DNA from: Nitrosomonadales bacterium | Lineage (GTDB): Bacteria > Pseudomonadota > Gammaproteobacteria > Burkholderiales > Gallionellaceae | Length of the DNA: 64,000 bases | Reading direction: 5' to 3' | Assembly: GCA_016208015.1 (NCBI GenBank) | Contig: JACQYW010000008.1 | Coordinates: 62,001 to 126,000 of the forward strand | Shown here: positions 8,259 through 18,207 of the stretch, piece by piece | Numbering within the stretch: the first letter of the stretch is position 1 | Layout: each line of letters begins with the position of its first letter | Notes under the pieces: generated by a model | Databases searched by the model: none | Seen by the model: the letters and a program-made list of their open reading frames with translations, nothing else | What the model was told of the DNA's origin: nothing | Program-made: the position numbers and the translations under genes

Positions 8259-10844
8259 ATGGGAAAAATGAACGTCGCGCAATTTGCGGGTGAGCTTGGG
8301 CTGCCGGTGGAACTGCTGTTGGAGCAGTTGCAATCGGCTGGAGTCGCCAAGCAGAAAGATACCGACACCATATCGGAGCAGGACAAATCGCAATTGCTGG
8401 AACACTTGCGCGGTGCGCACGGTGCCGGCAAGAACAAGATCACGCTGGTGCGACGCGAGACGACGGCAATCAAGAAGTCGGACAGCACCGGCAAGGCGCG
8501 CACCATCCAGGTGGAAGTGCGCAAGAAACGCACGGTCGCGGCTCCTGCCGCCGCAGTGGAAGAAGCTGCGCCAGCAGTCGAGGCGAAACCTGCCAAGCCG
8601 GTCAAAAAGGCATTGGACGAGCAGGAACAGAAGTCGCGCGAAGAAGAAGCGCGTCTGCAAGCCGAGCTGGCAGCGCGTCAAGCTGCCGAGATCGAAGCCA
8701 AACAGGCGCGTACCAGCAAGCGCAAAGCCGCTGCAGCCGAACCGGCGCCCGCTCCCGCGGCGGAGCCGGTGGTTGAAGCCAAACAAGTCGCTGCGGTGCC
8801 AGCCGCCGCACCCGCACCTGCTGCGGGAACGCCGGATGGAACGCTGCATAAACCAACACTCAAGCCGGGCGACAAGGTTGCTCGTCCTGCCAAGAAGGTC
8901 GACAAGCCCGCAGCCAAGGACAGTCCGTGGGACGAAGCCGGACACAAGAAGCGTCCGCCTTCACGCACAACGGATACCCGTGCCGGATTGGGCGGTCGTA
9001 CCGGCGGCAGCGCGATCCGTGCTCCGCGTCACGACAAACACAGCAAGCCGGAAGCGGCACATGCATTCTCGTTGCCGACCGAACCTATCGTTCAGGAAGT
9101 GATGGTTCCGGAAACCATCAGCGTAGCCGAGTTGGCGCAGAAGATGTCGATCAAGGCGGCCGAGATCATCAAGATATTGATGAAGATGGGCTCCATGGTC
9201 ACCATCAACCAGGTGCTGGATCAGGAGACCGCGATGATCGTGGTTGAAGAAATGGGGCACAAGGCGGTTCCCGCCAAGCCGGATGATCCCGACGCCTTCC
9301 TGATGGAAGCGGTCGATCATGGCGATGTGGTGCTGGAATCGCGTGCTCCGGTGGTGACCGTCATGGGCCACGTCGACCACGGCAAGACATCCTTGCTGGA
9401 CTACATCCGTCGCACCCGTGTGGCTTCCGGCGAAGCCGGCGGTATCACACAGCACATCGGTGCGTATCACGTCGATACACCGCGCGGCATGATCACTTTC
9501 CTCGACACGCCGGGTCACGAAGCGTTTACCGCGATGCGTGCACGCGGTGCGAAAGCGACCGATATCGTGATTCTGGTGGTAGCTGCCGATGACGGCGTGA
9601 TGCCGCAGACCAAGGAAGCGATCCACCATGCGAAGGCGGCAGAAGTACCAATCGTGGTGGCGATCACCAAGATCGACAAACCCGATGCCAATTCCGAGCG
9701 TGTGCGCCAGGAACTGGTGGCGGAAGGTGTCGTGCCGGAAGATTGGGGCGGCGACGCGATGTTCGTCGAAGTGTCCGCCAAGACCGGCCAGGGCATCGAC
9801 ACTCTGCTGGAGGGCATCCTGTTGCAGGCCGAGGTGCTGGAACTGAAAGCGCCGAAGAATGCCAGCGCCAAGGGGGTGGTGGTGGAAGCCCGTCTGGACA
9901 AGGGCAAGGGCGCCGTGGCGACCCTGCTGGTGCAATCCGGTACGCTGAAACGCGGCGACGCGATCCTGGTCGGTTCCGTTTCCGGTCGCGTGCGCGCCAT
10001 GCTGGACGAGAACGGCAAGGTGATCAACGAGGCCGGCCCTTCCATTCCGGTCGAGATCCAGGGGTTATCCGAGGTGCCGACAGCCGGCGCGGATTTCCTC
10101 GTGCTCGCCGACGAAAAGAAAGCGCGCGAGATCGCCCTGTTCCGCCAGGGCAAATTCCGCGATGTGAAACTGGCCAAGCAGCAGGCCGCCAAGCTTGAAA
10201 ACATGTTCGAGCAGATGGGCGAGGGCGAAGTGCGCACCCTGTCGCTGATCGTGAAGGCCGACGTGCAGGGTTCTCTCGAGGCCATCGCCAGTTCCTTGCA
10301 GAAACTATCCACTGCCGAGGTCAAGGTCAATCTGATCCACAGCGGTGTGGGTGCGATCACAGAGTCCGACGTCAACCTGGCGCTGGCTTCCAAGGCGATC
10401 ATCATCGGCTTCAACTCGCGTGCCGACGCGACCGCGCGCCGTCTGGCGGAATCGTCCGGTGTGGATATCCGTTACTACAACATCATCTACGCGATGGTGG
10501 ACGAGATCAAAGCGGCGCTGTCCGGCATGCTGGCACCGGAGAGGAAGGAAAGCATCATCGGCATGGTCGAGATCCGTCAGGTGTTCCACATCTCCAAGGT
10601 CGGTACGATCGCGGGTTGCTACGTCACCGAGGGCATGATCAAGCGCTCTTCCAGTGTGCGTGTGTTGCGCAACAACGTGGTCATCCACACCGGCGAGCTG
10701 GATTCGCTGAAACGCTTCAAGGATGACGCCAAGGAAGTGAAATCGAACTTCGAGTGCGGTCTGTCGCTGAAGGGTTTCAACGATCTGGAAGTGGGCGACC
10801 AGTTGGAAGTGTTTGAGATCGTCGAAGTGGCGCGGGCGCTTTAA
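8259..10844 (+). CDS. infB: Translation initiation factor IF-2
   Basis: GTPase of 861 residues that brings initiator tRNA to the 30S subunit. An N-terminal IF2_N helix ([13 protein letters not shown]) is followed by a long Ala/Pro/Lys-rich linker (about 90-240), a second IF2_N module (about 285-340) and the GTPase core with GHVDHGKTS near residue 370, DTPGHEAF and TKIDKPDAN, then domains II, III and IV. The length is usual for betaproteobacteria. Its stop codon overlaps the rbfA start by one base, so the two are coupled. An internal alternative start as in E. coli is possible but cannot be assigned from sequence. Confidence 0.97.
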   Translation: MGKMNVAQFAGELGLPVELLLEQLQSAGVAKQKDTDTISEQDKSQLLEHLRGAHGAGKNKITLVRRETTAIKKSDSTGKARTIQVEVRKKRTVAAPAAAVEEAAPAVEAKPAKPVKKALDEQEQKSREEEARLQAELAARQAAEIEAKQARTSKRKAAAAEPAPAPAAEPVVEAKQVAAVPAAAPAPAAGTPDGTLHKPTLKPGDKVARPAKKVDKPAAKDSPWDEAGHKKRPPSRTTDTRAGLGGRTGGSAIRAPRHDKHSKPEAAHAFSLPTEPIVQEVMVPETISVAELAQKMSIKAAEIIKILMKMGSMVTINQVLDQETAMIVVEEMGHKAVPAKPDDPDAFLMEAVDHGDVVLESRAPVVTVMGHVDHGKTSLLDYIRRTRVASGEAGGITQHIGAYHVDTPRGMITFLDTPGHEAFTAMRARGAKATDIVILVVAADDGVMPQTKEAIHHAKAAEVPIVVAITKIDKPDANSERVRQELVAEGVVPEDWGGDAMFVEVSAKTGQGIDTLLEGILLQAEVLELKAPKNASAKGVVVEARLDKGKGAVATLLVQSGTLKRGDAILVGSVSGRVRAMLDENGKVINEAGPSIPVEIQGLSEVPTAGADFLVLADEKKAREIALFRQGKFRDVKLAKQQAAKLENMFEQMGEGEVRTLSLIVKADVQGSLEAIASSLQKLSTAEVKVNLIHSGVGAITESDVNLALASKAIIIGFNSRADATARRLAESSGVDIRYYNIIYAMVDEIKAALSGMLAPERKESIIGMVEIRQVFHISKVGTIAGCYVTEGMIKRSSSVRVLRNNVVIHTGELDSLKRFKDDAKEVKSNFECGLSLKGFNDLEVGDQLEVFEIVEVARAL

Positions 10845-11200
10845 TGGCGAAGGACTATGCTCGCACCGATCGCATCGCCGAGCAGATCCAGCGCGAATTG
10901 GCACAGCTGATCCGCCTGGAGGTGAAAGATCCGCGTGTGAAGAAGGTCACGCTGACGGGGGTGGCCGTGACCAACGACCACGCCCATGCCAAGGTGTTCT
11001 ATACCTCGCTGGACGGTGACAGCCCGGAGTTGCTGCAGGGTCTTGAGCGCGCCGCCGGTTTCCTGCGCAGCCAGTTGGCGCATGCCATGAAGCTGCGCAT
11101 CACGCCGCAACTGCACTTCGTCTACGATGCGTCCGTCGAGCGCGGAGCGCATCTTTCCCAGTTGATCGATCAAGCGGTTGCTAGTGACAAAAAAGACTGA
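10844..11200 (+). CDS. rbfA: 30S ribosome-binding factor RbfA
   Basis: Cold-shock-associated 118-residue KH-like protein that binds the 30S subunit and assists 16S rRNA 5'-end processing. Recognised by [22 protein letters not shown], cited here as IQRELAQLI and [16 protein letters not shown], and by the C-terminal [12 protein letters not shown]. The ATG overlaps the last base of the infB stop codon, and truB overlaps its 3' end, so the three are tightly coupled within the operon. Confidence 0.96.
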   Translation: MAKDYARTDRIAEQIQRELAQLIRLEVKDPRVKKVTLTGVAVTNDHAHAKVFYTSLDGDSPELLQGLERAAGFLRSQLAHAMKLRITPQLHFVYDASVERGAHLSQLIDQAVASDKKD

Positions 11201-12125
11201 GCAATTCAAACGCGTAACAAGACCGCTGGATGGCGTCCTGCTGTTCGACAAGCCGCTGGAACTCAGCTCCAATACCGCCCTGCAAAAAGTCCGCCGTCTG
11301 TACCATGCCGAAAAAGCCGGGCACACCGGCACGCTAGATCCGCTGGCCACTGGCCTGTTGCCGGTCTGTTTCGGCGAGGCCACCAAATTCACCACGGCAT
11401 TGCTGGATGCCGACAAGGGTTATCGCGCGACGATACGCCTGGGGCAACGCACGACCACAGGCGATGCCGAGGGCGAGATCATCGAAACGCGGCCTGTCGC
11501 TGTGAATGACGCCCAAGCACTGGCAGCGATGGCGAAATTCATGGGCGAGACGCAACAGCTTCCACCCATGCACAGCGCCCTCAAGCATCAGGGCAAGCCG
11601 TTGTACGAATACATCCGCAAGGGCGAAACGGTGGAGCGCGAATTGCGCACCGTGGTCATCCGCGAGTTGAAGCTGGAGCGGCTGCAGGGCGACGAACTGG
11701 AATTCAGCGTGTTGTGCAGCAAAGGCACTTATGTCCGCACACTGGCCGAGGATATCGCCGGGGTGCTGGGATGCGGCGGGCATCTGATCGCCTTGCGCCG
11801 CACGCGTATCGGCGAGTTCAAACTAGATGACGCCTATACCCTGAAGCAACTTGAAGCCATGGGCGAGGAGCAGCGGGATGCATGCCTGATGCCGTTGGAC
11901 AGGCTGGTGCAGGAGCTGCCCAGTCTGGAATTGGACGCGGTCCAGGCCGATCGGCTTGCCAAGGGGCAGAAGTTGGGCTTGAGCGATGGTCACCCCGACG
12001 GAAAGCGTCGCTTGTACGCCGATGGGCGATTTATCGGGCTGGGCGAGCTGGCCGGCGGGCGGTTGGTACCCAGCAGGCTGCTGTCCAGTGTTGCGAAAGC
12101 CGCCGCTAGGGCTAATTCAGCTTGA
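11184..12125 (+). CDS. truB: tRNA pseudouridine-55 synthase TruB
   Basis: Enzyme of 313 residues that makes pseudouridine 55 in the T loop of tRNAs. The catalytic aspartate lies in [15 protein letters not shown], and the YKATLRLG-like segment appears as [17 protein letters not shown]-terminal PUA-like segment binds RNA. No ATG is available near the start; GTG at 11184 is the best choice, with an in-frame TTG at 11178 as the alternative. Either start overlaps the end of rbfA, consistent with translational coupling. Confidence 0.94.
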   Translation: MTKKTEQFKRVTRPLDGVLLFDKPLELSSNTALQKVRRLYHAEKAGHTGTLDPLATGLLPVCFGEATKFTTALLDADKGYRATIRLGQRTTTGDAEGEIIETRPVAVNDAQALAAMAKFMGETQQLPPMHSALKHQGKPLYEYIRKGETVERELRTVVIRELKLERLQGDELEFSVLCSKGTYVRTLAEDIAGVLGCGGHLIALRRTRIGEFKLDDAYTLKQLEAMGEEQRDACLMPLDRLVQELPSLELDAVQADRLAKGQKLGLSDGHPDGKRRLYADGRFIGLGELAGGRLVPSRLLSSVAKAAARANSA

Positions 12126-12151
12126 GCGAACACCCTAATAAAGGGTAGAAT
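12122..12151 (+). promoter_or_regulatory. Putative rpsO promoter
   Basis: TTGAGC (12122-12127), an 18-bp spacer and TAGAAT (12146-12151) form a plausible sigma-70 promoter. It begins inside the truB stop region and lies about 30 bp before the rpsO start. Confidence 0.6.
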
Positions 12152-12181
12152 GCCGCACTTTTTTATTGGAGAGAGAAGTCA

Positions 12182-12451
12182 ATGTCTATTACCGCCGCAC
12201 AAAAATCGCAGATCGTGACTGACTACCAGCGCGCCAAGGGCGATACCGGCTCCCCGGAAGTACAAGTAGCCCTGATGACGGCCCGTATCAACTACCTGAC
12301 CGATCATTTCAAGGAACATAACAAGGATCACCACTCGCGTCGTGGTCTGTTGCGTCTGGTGAGTCGCCGCCGCAAGCTGCTGGACTACCTGAAGAGCAAG
12401 AACGAGGCAGGTTACAAAGAGCTGATCCAGCGCCTGGATCTGCGCAAGTAA
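12182..12451 (+). CDS. rpsO: 30S ribosomal protein S15
   Basis: Primary 16S rRNA-binding protein of 89 residues, the usual length. Recognised by [36 protein letters not shown] and RRRKLLDYL. The ribosome-binding site is in ATTGGAGAGAGAAGTCA, and nearly the same leader (ATTGGAGAGAGATC) precedes pnp. In E. coli S15 represses its own translation through a leader fold; a similar fold cannot be confirmed here. It lies in the conserved truB-rpsO-pnp order. Confidence 0.97.
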   Translation: MSITAAQKSQIVTDYQRAKGDTGSPEVQVALMTARINYLTDHFKEHNKDHHSRRGLLRLVSRRRKLLDYLKSKNEAGYKELIQRLDLRK

Positions 12452-12463
12452 CAGGTTTTGCAA

Positions 12464-12493
12464 GCGGGTCGCGAATGCGGCCCGCTTCGTTTT
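12464..12493 (+). terminator. Hairpin between rpsO and pnp
   Basis: GCGGGTC (12464-12470) pairs with GGCCCGC (12479-12485) with one G-U pair, followed by TTCGTTTT. It is a leaky intrinsic terminator or RNase processing site in the position usual for the rpsO-pnp spacer. Confidence 0.6.
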
Positions 12494-12555
12494 GGATGTC
12501 GAAGCACCACGCTGGTAACGGCCACTCGGTCACGCATTTACATTGGAGAGAGATC

Positions 12556-14670
12556 TTGAGTCATTATAAAAAAACCCTGAGTTACGGCAATCATCAATTG
12601 ACACTGGAAACCGGCGAGATCGCGCGCCAATCCAGCGGTGCAGTCATGGTCAGTCTGGGCGACACCGTGGTGCTGGTCACCGTGGTGGGTCGCAAGGATG
12701 CCAAGCCCGACCAGGATTTCTTCCCGCTGACCGTGGATTACCAGGAACGTACCTACGCCGCGGGCAAGATCCCCGGCAGTTTCTTCAAGCGTGAAGGCCG
12801 TCCCAGCGAAAAGGAGATCCTGACCTCGCGTCTGATCGACCGTCCGCTGCGTCCGCTGTTCCCGGAAAGCTTCTACAACGAAGTGCAGATCGTGGCGACC
12901 GTGATGTCGTCCGATCCGCAGATCGACGCCGACATCGTTTCCATGATCGGCGCATCCGCCGCCATGTCGATTTCGGGCATTCCCTTCGATGGCCCCATCG
13001 GCGCGGCGCGCGTGGGTTACCTCAACGGTCAGTATGTGTTGAACCCGTCCAAGGACGAACTGGTCGAGTCGCAGATGAATCTGGTGGTTGCCGGGACATC
13101 CAAAGCGGTGTTGATGGTGGAATCCGAAGCGCAACAACTGTCAGAAGAAATCATGCTGGGCGCGGTGGTGTACGGTCACGACCAGATGCAAACCGTGATC
13201 AATGCCATCATCGAAATGGCGAATGAGGTCGGCCAGGACGACTGGGACTGGACGCCTGCCGCGAAGAACGAGGCGCTCATCGCCAAGATCAATGCACTGG
13301 CTGAAAATGATCTGAAGGCCGCTTACGCCGTCCGCGAAAAACAGGCGCGTACCCACCAGGTGGAAGCGATCCGTACCAAGGTATCCGAAGCACTGGCGAC
13401 TCCCGAATTCGAGAACGTATCCAAGAACGAGATCGGCGAACTGTTCGGTGCGCTGGAAGCCAAGATCGTGCGCGGCCAGATACTGAGCGGCGAACCGCGT
13501 ATTGACGGTCGCGACACCCGCACCGTGCGCCCGATCACCATCCGCACCGGCGTGTTGCCGCGTGCCCATGGCTCGGTTCTGTTCACACGCGGCGAGACGC
13601 AAGCGCTGGTTATCGCAACGCTGGGTTCCATGCGTGATGCGCAAAAGATCGATGCGCTGGAAGGCGAGTACTCCGACCGCTTCATGCTGCACTACAACTT
13701 CCCCCCGTACGCCACCGGTGAGACCGGCCGCGTCGGGACGCCCAAGCGCCGCGAGATCGGCCACGGTCGTCTGGCCAAGCGCGCACTGGTTGCCGCGTTG
13801 CCGAGCGAAGAAGAATGCGGCTACGCGATCCGCGTGGTCTCCGAGATCACCGAGTCCAACGGTTCCAGCTCCATGGCTTCCGTGTGCGGCGGCTGCCTGT
13901 CCATGATGGATGCCGGTGTGCCGGTGAAGACCCACGTGGCGGGTATCGCCATGGGCCTGATCAAGGACGGCGGCCGTTTCGCCGTGCTGACCGACATCCT
14001 GGGCGACGAAGATCACCTGGGCGACATGGACTTCAAGGTTGCCGGTTCCGAGCACGGCATCACAGCCCTGCAAATGGACATCAAGATCAACGGCATCACC
14101 AAGGAGATCATGCAGGTCGCCCTGAGCCAAGCCAAAGAAGGCCGTCTACATATCCTCGGCATCATGAAGCAGGCGATGCCTTCCGTGCGTCCCGAAGTTT
14201 CCGACTTCGCACCGCGCATGATCAAGATGAAGATCAATCCGGAAAAGATCCGCGACGTGATCGGCAAGGGCGGAGCGGTGATCCGTGCGCTGACAGAAGA
14301 GACCGGTACAACGATCGACATCGACGACGAAGGCAACATCACCATCGCCTGCGTCAGCGGCGAAGCCGGTGAACTGGCCAAAAAACGCATCCAGGACATC
14401 GTGGCCGAAGTCGAAGTCGGCAAGATATATGAAGGCCCCGTGGTCAAGTTGCTGGACTTCGGTGCGCTGATCAACATCCTGCCGGGCAAGGACGGTCTGC
14501 TGCACATCTCGCAGATCTCGCACGAGCGTATCGCCAATGTGTCCGACCACCTGAAGGAAGGCCAGGTCGTGAAGGTCAAGGTGCTGGAAGTGGACGACAA
14601 GGGGCGCATGCGTCTGAGCATGAAGGCGCTGTTGCCGCATCAGGATGCGGCAGCACCGGCAGCCGAGTAA
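12556..14670 (+). CDS. pnp: Polyribonucleotide nucleotidyltransferase (PNPase)
   Basis: Phosphorolytic 3'-5' exoribonuclease of 704 residues and core of the RNA degradosome. It has two RNase PH domains (about 10-230 and 310-545), a KH domain (about 555-615, with [15 protein letters not shown]) and an S1 domain (about 620-695, with [22 protein letters not shown], cited in part). The conserved N terminus [20 protein letters not shown] places the start at TTG 12556, preceded by GGAGAGAGATC. A longer frame from ATG 12475 would extend through the rpsO-pnp hairpin. A strong terminator follows. Confidence 0.95.
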   Translation: MSHYKKTLSYGNHQLTLETGEIARQSSGAVMVSLGDTVVLVTVVGRKDAKPDQDFFPLTVDYQERTYAAGKIPGSFFKREGRPSEKEILTSRLIDRPLRPLFPESFYNEVQIVATVMSSDPQIDADIVSMIGASAAMSISGIPFDGPIGAARVGYLNGQYVLNPSKDELVESQMNLVVAGTSKAVLMVESEAQQLSEEIMLGAVVYGHDQMQTVINAIIEMANEVGQDDWDWTPAAKNEALIAKINALAENDLKAAYAVREKQARTHQVEAIRTKVSEALATPEFENVSKNEIGELFGALEAKIVRGQILSGEPRIDGRDTRTVRPITIRTGVLPRAHGSVLFTRGETQALVIATLGSMRDAQKIDALEGEYSDRFMLHYNFPPYATGETGRVGTPKRREIGHGRLAKRALVAALPSEEECGYAIRVVSEITESNGSSSMASVCGGCLSMMDAGVPVKTHVAGIAMGLIKDGGRFAVLTDILGDEDHLGDMDFKVAGSEHGITALQMDIKINGITKEIMQVALSQAKEGRLHILGIMKQAMPSVRPEVSDFAPRMIKMKINPEKIRDVIGKGGAVIRALTEETGTTIDIDDEGNITIACVSGEAGELAKKRIQDIVAEVEVGKIYEGPVVKLLDFGALINILPGKDGLLHISQISHERIANVSDHLKEGQVVKVKVLEVDDKGRMRLSMKALLPHQDAAAPAAE

Positions 14671-14690
14671 TTTCGAAACTGATGTCATTC

Positions 14691-14719
14691 AAGCCCCGCC
14701 TCGCGCGGGGCTTTTATTT
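14691..14719 (+). terminator. Intrinsic terminator after pnp
   Basis: A perfect 9-bp stem, AAGCCCCGC and GCGGGGCTT, is followed by TTATTT. Confidence 0.9.
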
Positions 14720-14722
14720 GCG

Positions 14723-15373
14723 ATGAATGAATTCACCACCGATTGCCGTTTATGTCCACGCCTCGCCTCATTTTTGGACGAGGTGCACGCAACACGGACG
14801 GATTATTTTGCCAGGCCAGTGCCTTCGTTCGGCTTGTCTGGCTCGCCCTTGCTGATCGTCGGTCTTGCGCCGGGGATGCACGGGGCGAACCGTACCGGGC
14901 GACCGTTCACCGGAGACTATGCGGGCGATCTGCTGTATTCGACTTTGCACAAGTTCGGTCTGGCGACCGCGGCGGAGCCGCTGGATGCCAACAAGCAGGC
15001 CAATCCAAAATTATCTCTCAAAGGCTGCCGCATCACCAATGCGGTACGCTGCCTGCCGCCGCAAAACAAACCCGAGCCTGCCGAGATCAGGCAATGCAAT
15101 GCTTACCTTGTTCAGGAATTGGCAGCGCTGCCTCAAGGCGCGGCGGTGATGGCCTTGGGGCTGATCGCGCACGAAGCGGTGTTGCGTGCCTGCGGCCATA
15201 AAATGAAGGACTTCAAATTCGCCCACAATGCGCGGCATGAGTTGGCGAACGGATTGAAGCTCTATGACAGCTACCATTGCAGCCGCTACAATACCCAGAC
15301 CAGACGCTTGACTGAAGCGATGTTCCATCAGGTCTTTGAATCCATCCTTGAACACCACACCCTTCGATCCTAA
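14723..15373 (+). CDS. Uracil-DNA glycosylase, family 5 (UdgB-like)
   Basis: Iron-sulfur uracil-DNA glycosylase of 216 residues, expected to excise uracil and possibly other deaminated bases from DNA. Motif A GLAPGMHGANRTGRPFTGD is typical of family 5 (UDGb), in which the polar catalytic residue of motif A is absent. Four cysteines fit a 4Fe-4S cluster: Cys8 and Cys11 in CRLC, one in NAVRCLPP and one in SYHCSRYN. I chose ATG 14723 because the upstream frame overlaps pnp and its terminator. uvrC follows 18 bp downstream, so a DNA repair pair is likely. Confidence 0.9.
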   Translation: MNEFTTDCRLCPRLASFLDEVHATRTDYFARPVPSFGLSGSPLLIVGLAPGMHGANRTGRPFTGDYAGDLLYSTLHKFGLATAAEPLDANKQANPKLSLKGCRITNAVRCLPPQNKPEPAEIRQCNAYLVQELAALPQGAAVMALGLIAHEAVLRACGHKMKDFKFAHNARHELANGLKLYDSYHCSRYNTQTRRLTEAMFHQVFESILEHHTLRS

Positions 15374-15391
15374 CGTGCATGGCGGTTAATC

Positions 15392-17260
15392 ATGAAACCA
15401 GCCAAGCCCGTTTCCCCACCCCAACCCTCCCCCGATGGGAGAGGGGACGAACGTTCACTGCGCGATTTTTCGATTCCTGAATTCGTCGCCTCGCTGCCAT
15501 TGCAGCCGGGCGTGTACCGTATGCTGGACGAAGCCGGGCAGGTGTTGTACGTCGGCAAGGCCAACCAGCTCAAGAAGCGCGTCGGATCCTATTTCCAGAA
15601 GAGCAACCTGTCGCCGCGCATCCAGCTGATGGTTTCGCACATCGCGCGCATCGAGATCACGGTGACGCGCTCCGAGGCCGAGGCGCTGCTGCTGGAGAAC
15701 AACCTCATCAAGTCGCTCAAGCCGCGCTACAATATCCTGTTCCGCGACGACAAGTCCTATCCCTATATCGTGCTTACCGGCAGCCCGTCGCCGCGCCTCA
15801 CGTACTATCGCGGTGCGACCGACAAGCGCCATCAATACTTCGGTCCCTATCCCAATGCGCAGGCGGCGAAGGAGAGCATCAACCTGCTACAGAAGGTGTT
15901 CAAGCTGCGCACTTGCGAGGAGGGCGTATTCAACAACCGCACGCGGCCTTGCCTGCTGCACCAGATCCACCGTTGCAGCGCGCCCTGCGTCGGCCTGATC
16001 AGTCACGAGGATTACGCCACCGATGTGCGCAATGCCGGTTTATTGCTGCAGGGAAAATACGACGAGGTGGAGAAGCGCCTGCGTGCCGCGATGGAGCAGG
16101 CCTCCGAAGCGATGCAGTACGAACATGCAGCCGCGCTGCGCGACCAGTTGCAGGCGCTGCATACGGTGCAGCAGAAACAGTTCGTCGAGAGCGGGCGCGA
16201 TACCGATGCCGATATCGTCGCGGTGGTGGAGGCGGAAGGCGCGCTATGCCTCAATCTGGCGGTGGTGCGCGGCGGTCGCCATCTGGGCGACAAGCCGTTC
16301 TTCCCGCAGAACGTGCAGGGGCAGGACAGTGCCGAGGTGCTGGAGGCATTCCTGGCACAGCATTATCTTGAACGCAGCGTCCCTCCATTGATCGTCACCA
16401 GCATCGAAGTGAGTGATGAGGCTTTGGAACAATTGCTGGGCGAGCAGGCCGGACACAAGGTGCAGATACGTCATGCGGTGACCGGCGAGCGGCGGCAATG
16501 GCTGGAGATGGCGCAGGCCAATGCGCTGCTGGCATTGAAACAGCAGGCCGGCTTGCAGGCCGGACAGTCATTGCGCCTGGATGCATTGCGCAATGACTTG
16601 TCGTTGCCCGACCTGAAGCGTATCGAATGCTTCGACATCAGCCACACCATGGGCGAGGCGACCGTCGCCTCCTGCGTGGTGTACGACGATCTGGCGATAC
16701 GACCGCAGGAATACCGGCGCTATAACATCACTGGTATCACGCCCGGCGACGATTACGCCGCGATGAAGCAAGCCCTGCTGCGGCGCTACCAGAAATTGCA
16801 GGCGGGCGAAGGCAAGCGCCCGGACCTGGTACTGATCGACGGTGGCGCCGGGCAGTTGGGGATGGCGGTGGAGGTGATGGCCGAGCTTGGCCTGTCGGAT
16901 ATCGCGCTGGTCGGCGTCGCCAAAGGCGTTGAGCGCAAACCGGGAATGGAACAATTGTTACGACCCGGTGTGGAAAAATCGTTACAATTGCCGCCGGACA
17001 GTCCTGCCCTGCATCTGATCCAGCAAGTACGCGATGAAGCGCACCGCTTCGCCATCAGCGGCCACCGTGCCCGGCGCGGCAAAGCGCGCACAGCATCATC
17101 TCTGGAAGATATCGAGGGAGTGGGCGAGAAGCGCCGACGTAACCTGCTGACGCACTTTGGCGGTCTGAAAGGCGTGCAGCAAGCCAGTATCGAGGAATTA
17201 TCGCGTGTGGAAGGGATCAGTCCCGCGCTTGCAGAGAAAATCTACCAGCACTTACATTGA
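15392..17260 (+). CDS. uvrC: UvrABC system protein C
   Basis: Dual-incision nuclease of nucleotide excision repair, 622 residues. It has a GIY-YIG domain near the N terminus ([23 protein letters not shown]), a UVR domain binding UvrB (about 205-240), a central cysteine-rich zone, a C-terminal RNase H-like endonuclease domain (with [19 protein letters not shown], and LIDGGAGQL) and a terminal helix-hairpin-helix. The first 22 residues ([18 protein letters not shown]) are unlike other UvrC proteins and are encoded by a GC-rich intergenic-type repeat, see 15413-15455. No other ATG, GTG or TTG occurs in frame before the conserved domain; a CTG at residue 23 is possible. Confidence 0.95.
   Translation: MKPAKPVSPPQPSPDGRGDERSLRDFSIPEFVASLPLQPGVYRMLDEAGQVLYVGKANQLKKRVGSYFQKSNLSPRIQLMVSHIARIEITVTRSEAEALLLENNLIKSLKPRYNILFRDDKSYPYIVLTGSPSPRLTYYRGATDKRHQYFGPYPNAQAAKESINLLQKVFKLRTCEEGVFNNRTRPCLLHQIHRCSAPCVGLISHEDYATDVRNAGLLLQGKYDEVEKRLRAAMEQASEAMQYEHAAALRDQLQALHTVQQKQFVESGRDTDADIVAVVEAEGALCLNLAVVRGGRHLGDKPFFPQNVQGQDSAEVLEAFLAQHYLERSVPPLIVTSIEVSDEALEQLLGEQAGHKVQIRHAVTGERRQWLEMAQANALLALKQQAGLQAGQSLRLDALRNDLSLPDLKRIECFDISHTMGEATVASCVVYDDLAIRPQEYRRYNITGITPGDDYAAMKQALLRRYQKLQAGEGKRPDLVLIDGGAGQLGMAVEVMAELGLSDIALVGVAKGVERKPGMEQLLRPGVEKSLQLPPDSPALHLIQQVRDEAHRFAISGHRARRGKARTASSLEDIEGVGEKRRRNLLTHFGGLKGVQQASIEELSRVEGISPALAEKIYQHLH
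15413..15455. repeat. GC-rich repeat inside the 5' end of uvrC
   Basis: CCCCACCCCAACCCTCCCCC followed by GATGGGAGAGGGGACGAACGTTC resembles one half of the palindromic element at 3028-3105, including the AACGTTC centre. It is translated as the N-terminal extension of UvrC. Confidence 0.6.
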
Positions 17261-17262
17261 CG

Positions 17263-17844
17263 ATGCCGCTCAACATACCGAATCTGCTGACCTGGTTCAG
17301 AATACTGATGATCCCCGTATTCGTCGGGGTGTTCTATGTATCTGACGAGACGCTCAGTCTGCATCACAAACACATGCTCAGCACCTTCCTGTTCGGGCTG
17401 GCTGCCATCACCGATTGGCTGGACGGTTATCTGGCGCGCACATTGAACCAGGGTTCGGCCTTCGGAGCGTTCCTCGACCCGGTGGCGGACAAGCTGATGG
17501 TGGCCGCTGCGCTGATCGTGCTGGTCAAGCTGGGTCTGGTCGATGTCATCATCGCTTTCATCATCATCGGGCGCGAGATCACGATCTCGGCGCTGCGCGA
17601 GTGGATGGCGCAACTGGGCGACAGCAAGAGCGTGGCCGTTTCGATGCTGGGCAAGTTCAAAACCGCGTTCCAGATGATCGCTATCCTGTTCCTGCTTTAT
17701 CAGGAGCCCTTGTTCGGTATCTCGACGCTGTGGTGGGGCACTTTGCTGATCTATCTGGCAGCAGTTCTCACGCTGTGGTCGATGGTGTATTACCTGATGC
17801 TGGCGATGCCGCAGATCCGGAAAAAAACACGCGAGCAAAATTGA
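17263..17844 (+). CDS. pgsA: CDP-diacylglycerol-glycerol-3-phosphate 3-phosphatidyltransferase
   Basis: Inner-membrane enzyme of 193 residues making phosphatidylglycerol phosphate, the committed step to phosphatidylglycerol and cardiolipin. The CDP-alcohol phosphatidyltransferase motif D-G-x2-A-R-x8-G-x3-D-x3-D is complete in DGYLARTLNQGSAFGAFLDP. About five hydrophobic segments are visible. The ATG at 17263 follows the uvrC stop by two bases; an in-frame TTG at 17257 overlaps uvrC. The uvrC-pgsA order followed by tRNA genes is common in proteobacteria. Confidence 0.95.
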   Translation: MPLNIPNLLTWFRILMIPVFVGVFYVSDETLSLHHKHMLSTFLFGLAAITDWLDGYLARTLNQGSAFGAFLDPVADKLMVAAALIVLVKLGLVDVIIAFIIIGREITISALREWMAQLGDSKSVAVSMLGKFKTAFQMIAILFLLYQEPLFGISTLWWGTLLIYLAAVLTLWSMVYYLMLAMPQIRKKTREQN

Positions 17845-17868
17845 TTTTTGGCGTTTGGCCTGTATAAT
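17841..17868 (+). promoter_or_regulatory. Promoter of tRNA cluster
   Basis: TTGATT (17841-17846), 16 bp and a perfect TATAAT (17863-17868) lie directly before tRNA-Pro, overlapping the end of pgsA. Confidence 0.7.
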
Positions 17869-17878
17869 GCCGCGCTCT

Positions 17879-17955
17879 CGGGGTGTAGCGTAGCCTGGTA
17901 GCGCGCCTGGTTTGGGACCAGGATGTCGGGAGTTCGAATCTCTCCACCCCGACCA
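17879..17955 (+). tRNA. tRNA-Pro (anticodon TGG)
   Basis: 77 nt including an encoded CCA. Acceptor CGGGGTG pairs with CACCCCG, the anticodon arm is CCTGG-TTTGGGA-CCAGG, and the T arm contains GTTCGAATC. Confidence 0.97.
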
Positions 17956-17995
17956 GGTTCAAGTAGCAAGAAGTTTGTAGGTTGCCGACAGAATT

Positions 17996-18072
17996 GTGCC
18001 CGTAGCTCAACCGGATAGAGCACCAGCCTTCTAAGCTGGGGGTTGCTGGTTCGATTCCAGTCGGGCACACCA
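17996..18072 (+). tRNA. tRNA-Arg (anticodon TCT)
   Basis: 77 nt including CCA. Acceptor GTGCCCG pairs with CGGGCAC, the anticodon arm is CCAGC-CTTCTAA-GCTGG, and the T loop is GTTCGATTC. Confidence 0.97.
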
Positions 18073-18091
18073 TAGACTTTCAAGGTTCAAC

Positions 18092-18168
18092 GGTGGCTGT
18101 AGCTCAGTTGGTAGAGCCCTGGATTGTGATTCCAGTTGTCGACGGTTCGAGCCCGTTCAGCCACCCCA
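18092..18168 (+). tRNA. tRNA-His (anticodon GTG)
   Basis: 77 nt including CCA and the extra 5' G (G-1) characteristic of tRNA-His. Acceptor GTGGCTG pairs with CAGCCAC, and the anticodon arm is CTGGA-TTGTGAT-TCCAG. Confidence 0.96.
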
Positions 18169-18207
18169 AATTCAAGCAGCAAAATCGATCGGCTTGTGCG
18201 AGGTGTC

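Noticed and set aside
18136-18207. Longer start for the TonB receptor within tRNA-His
   Set aside because: It would translate tRNA sequence; ATG 18208 gives a normal signal peptide and a ribosome-binding site.
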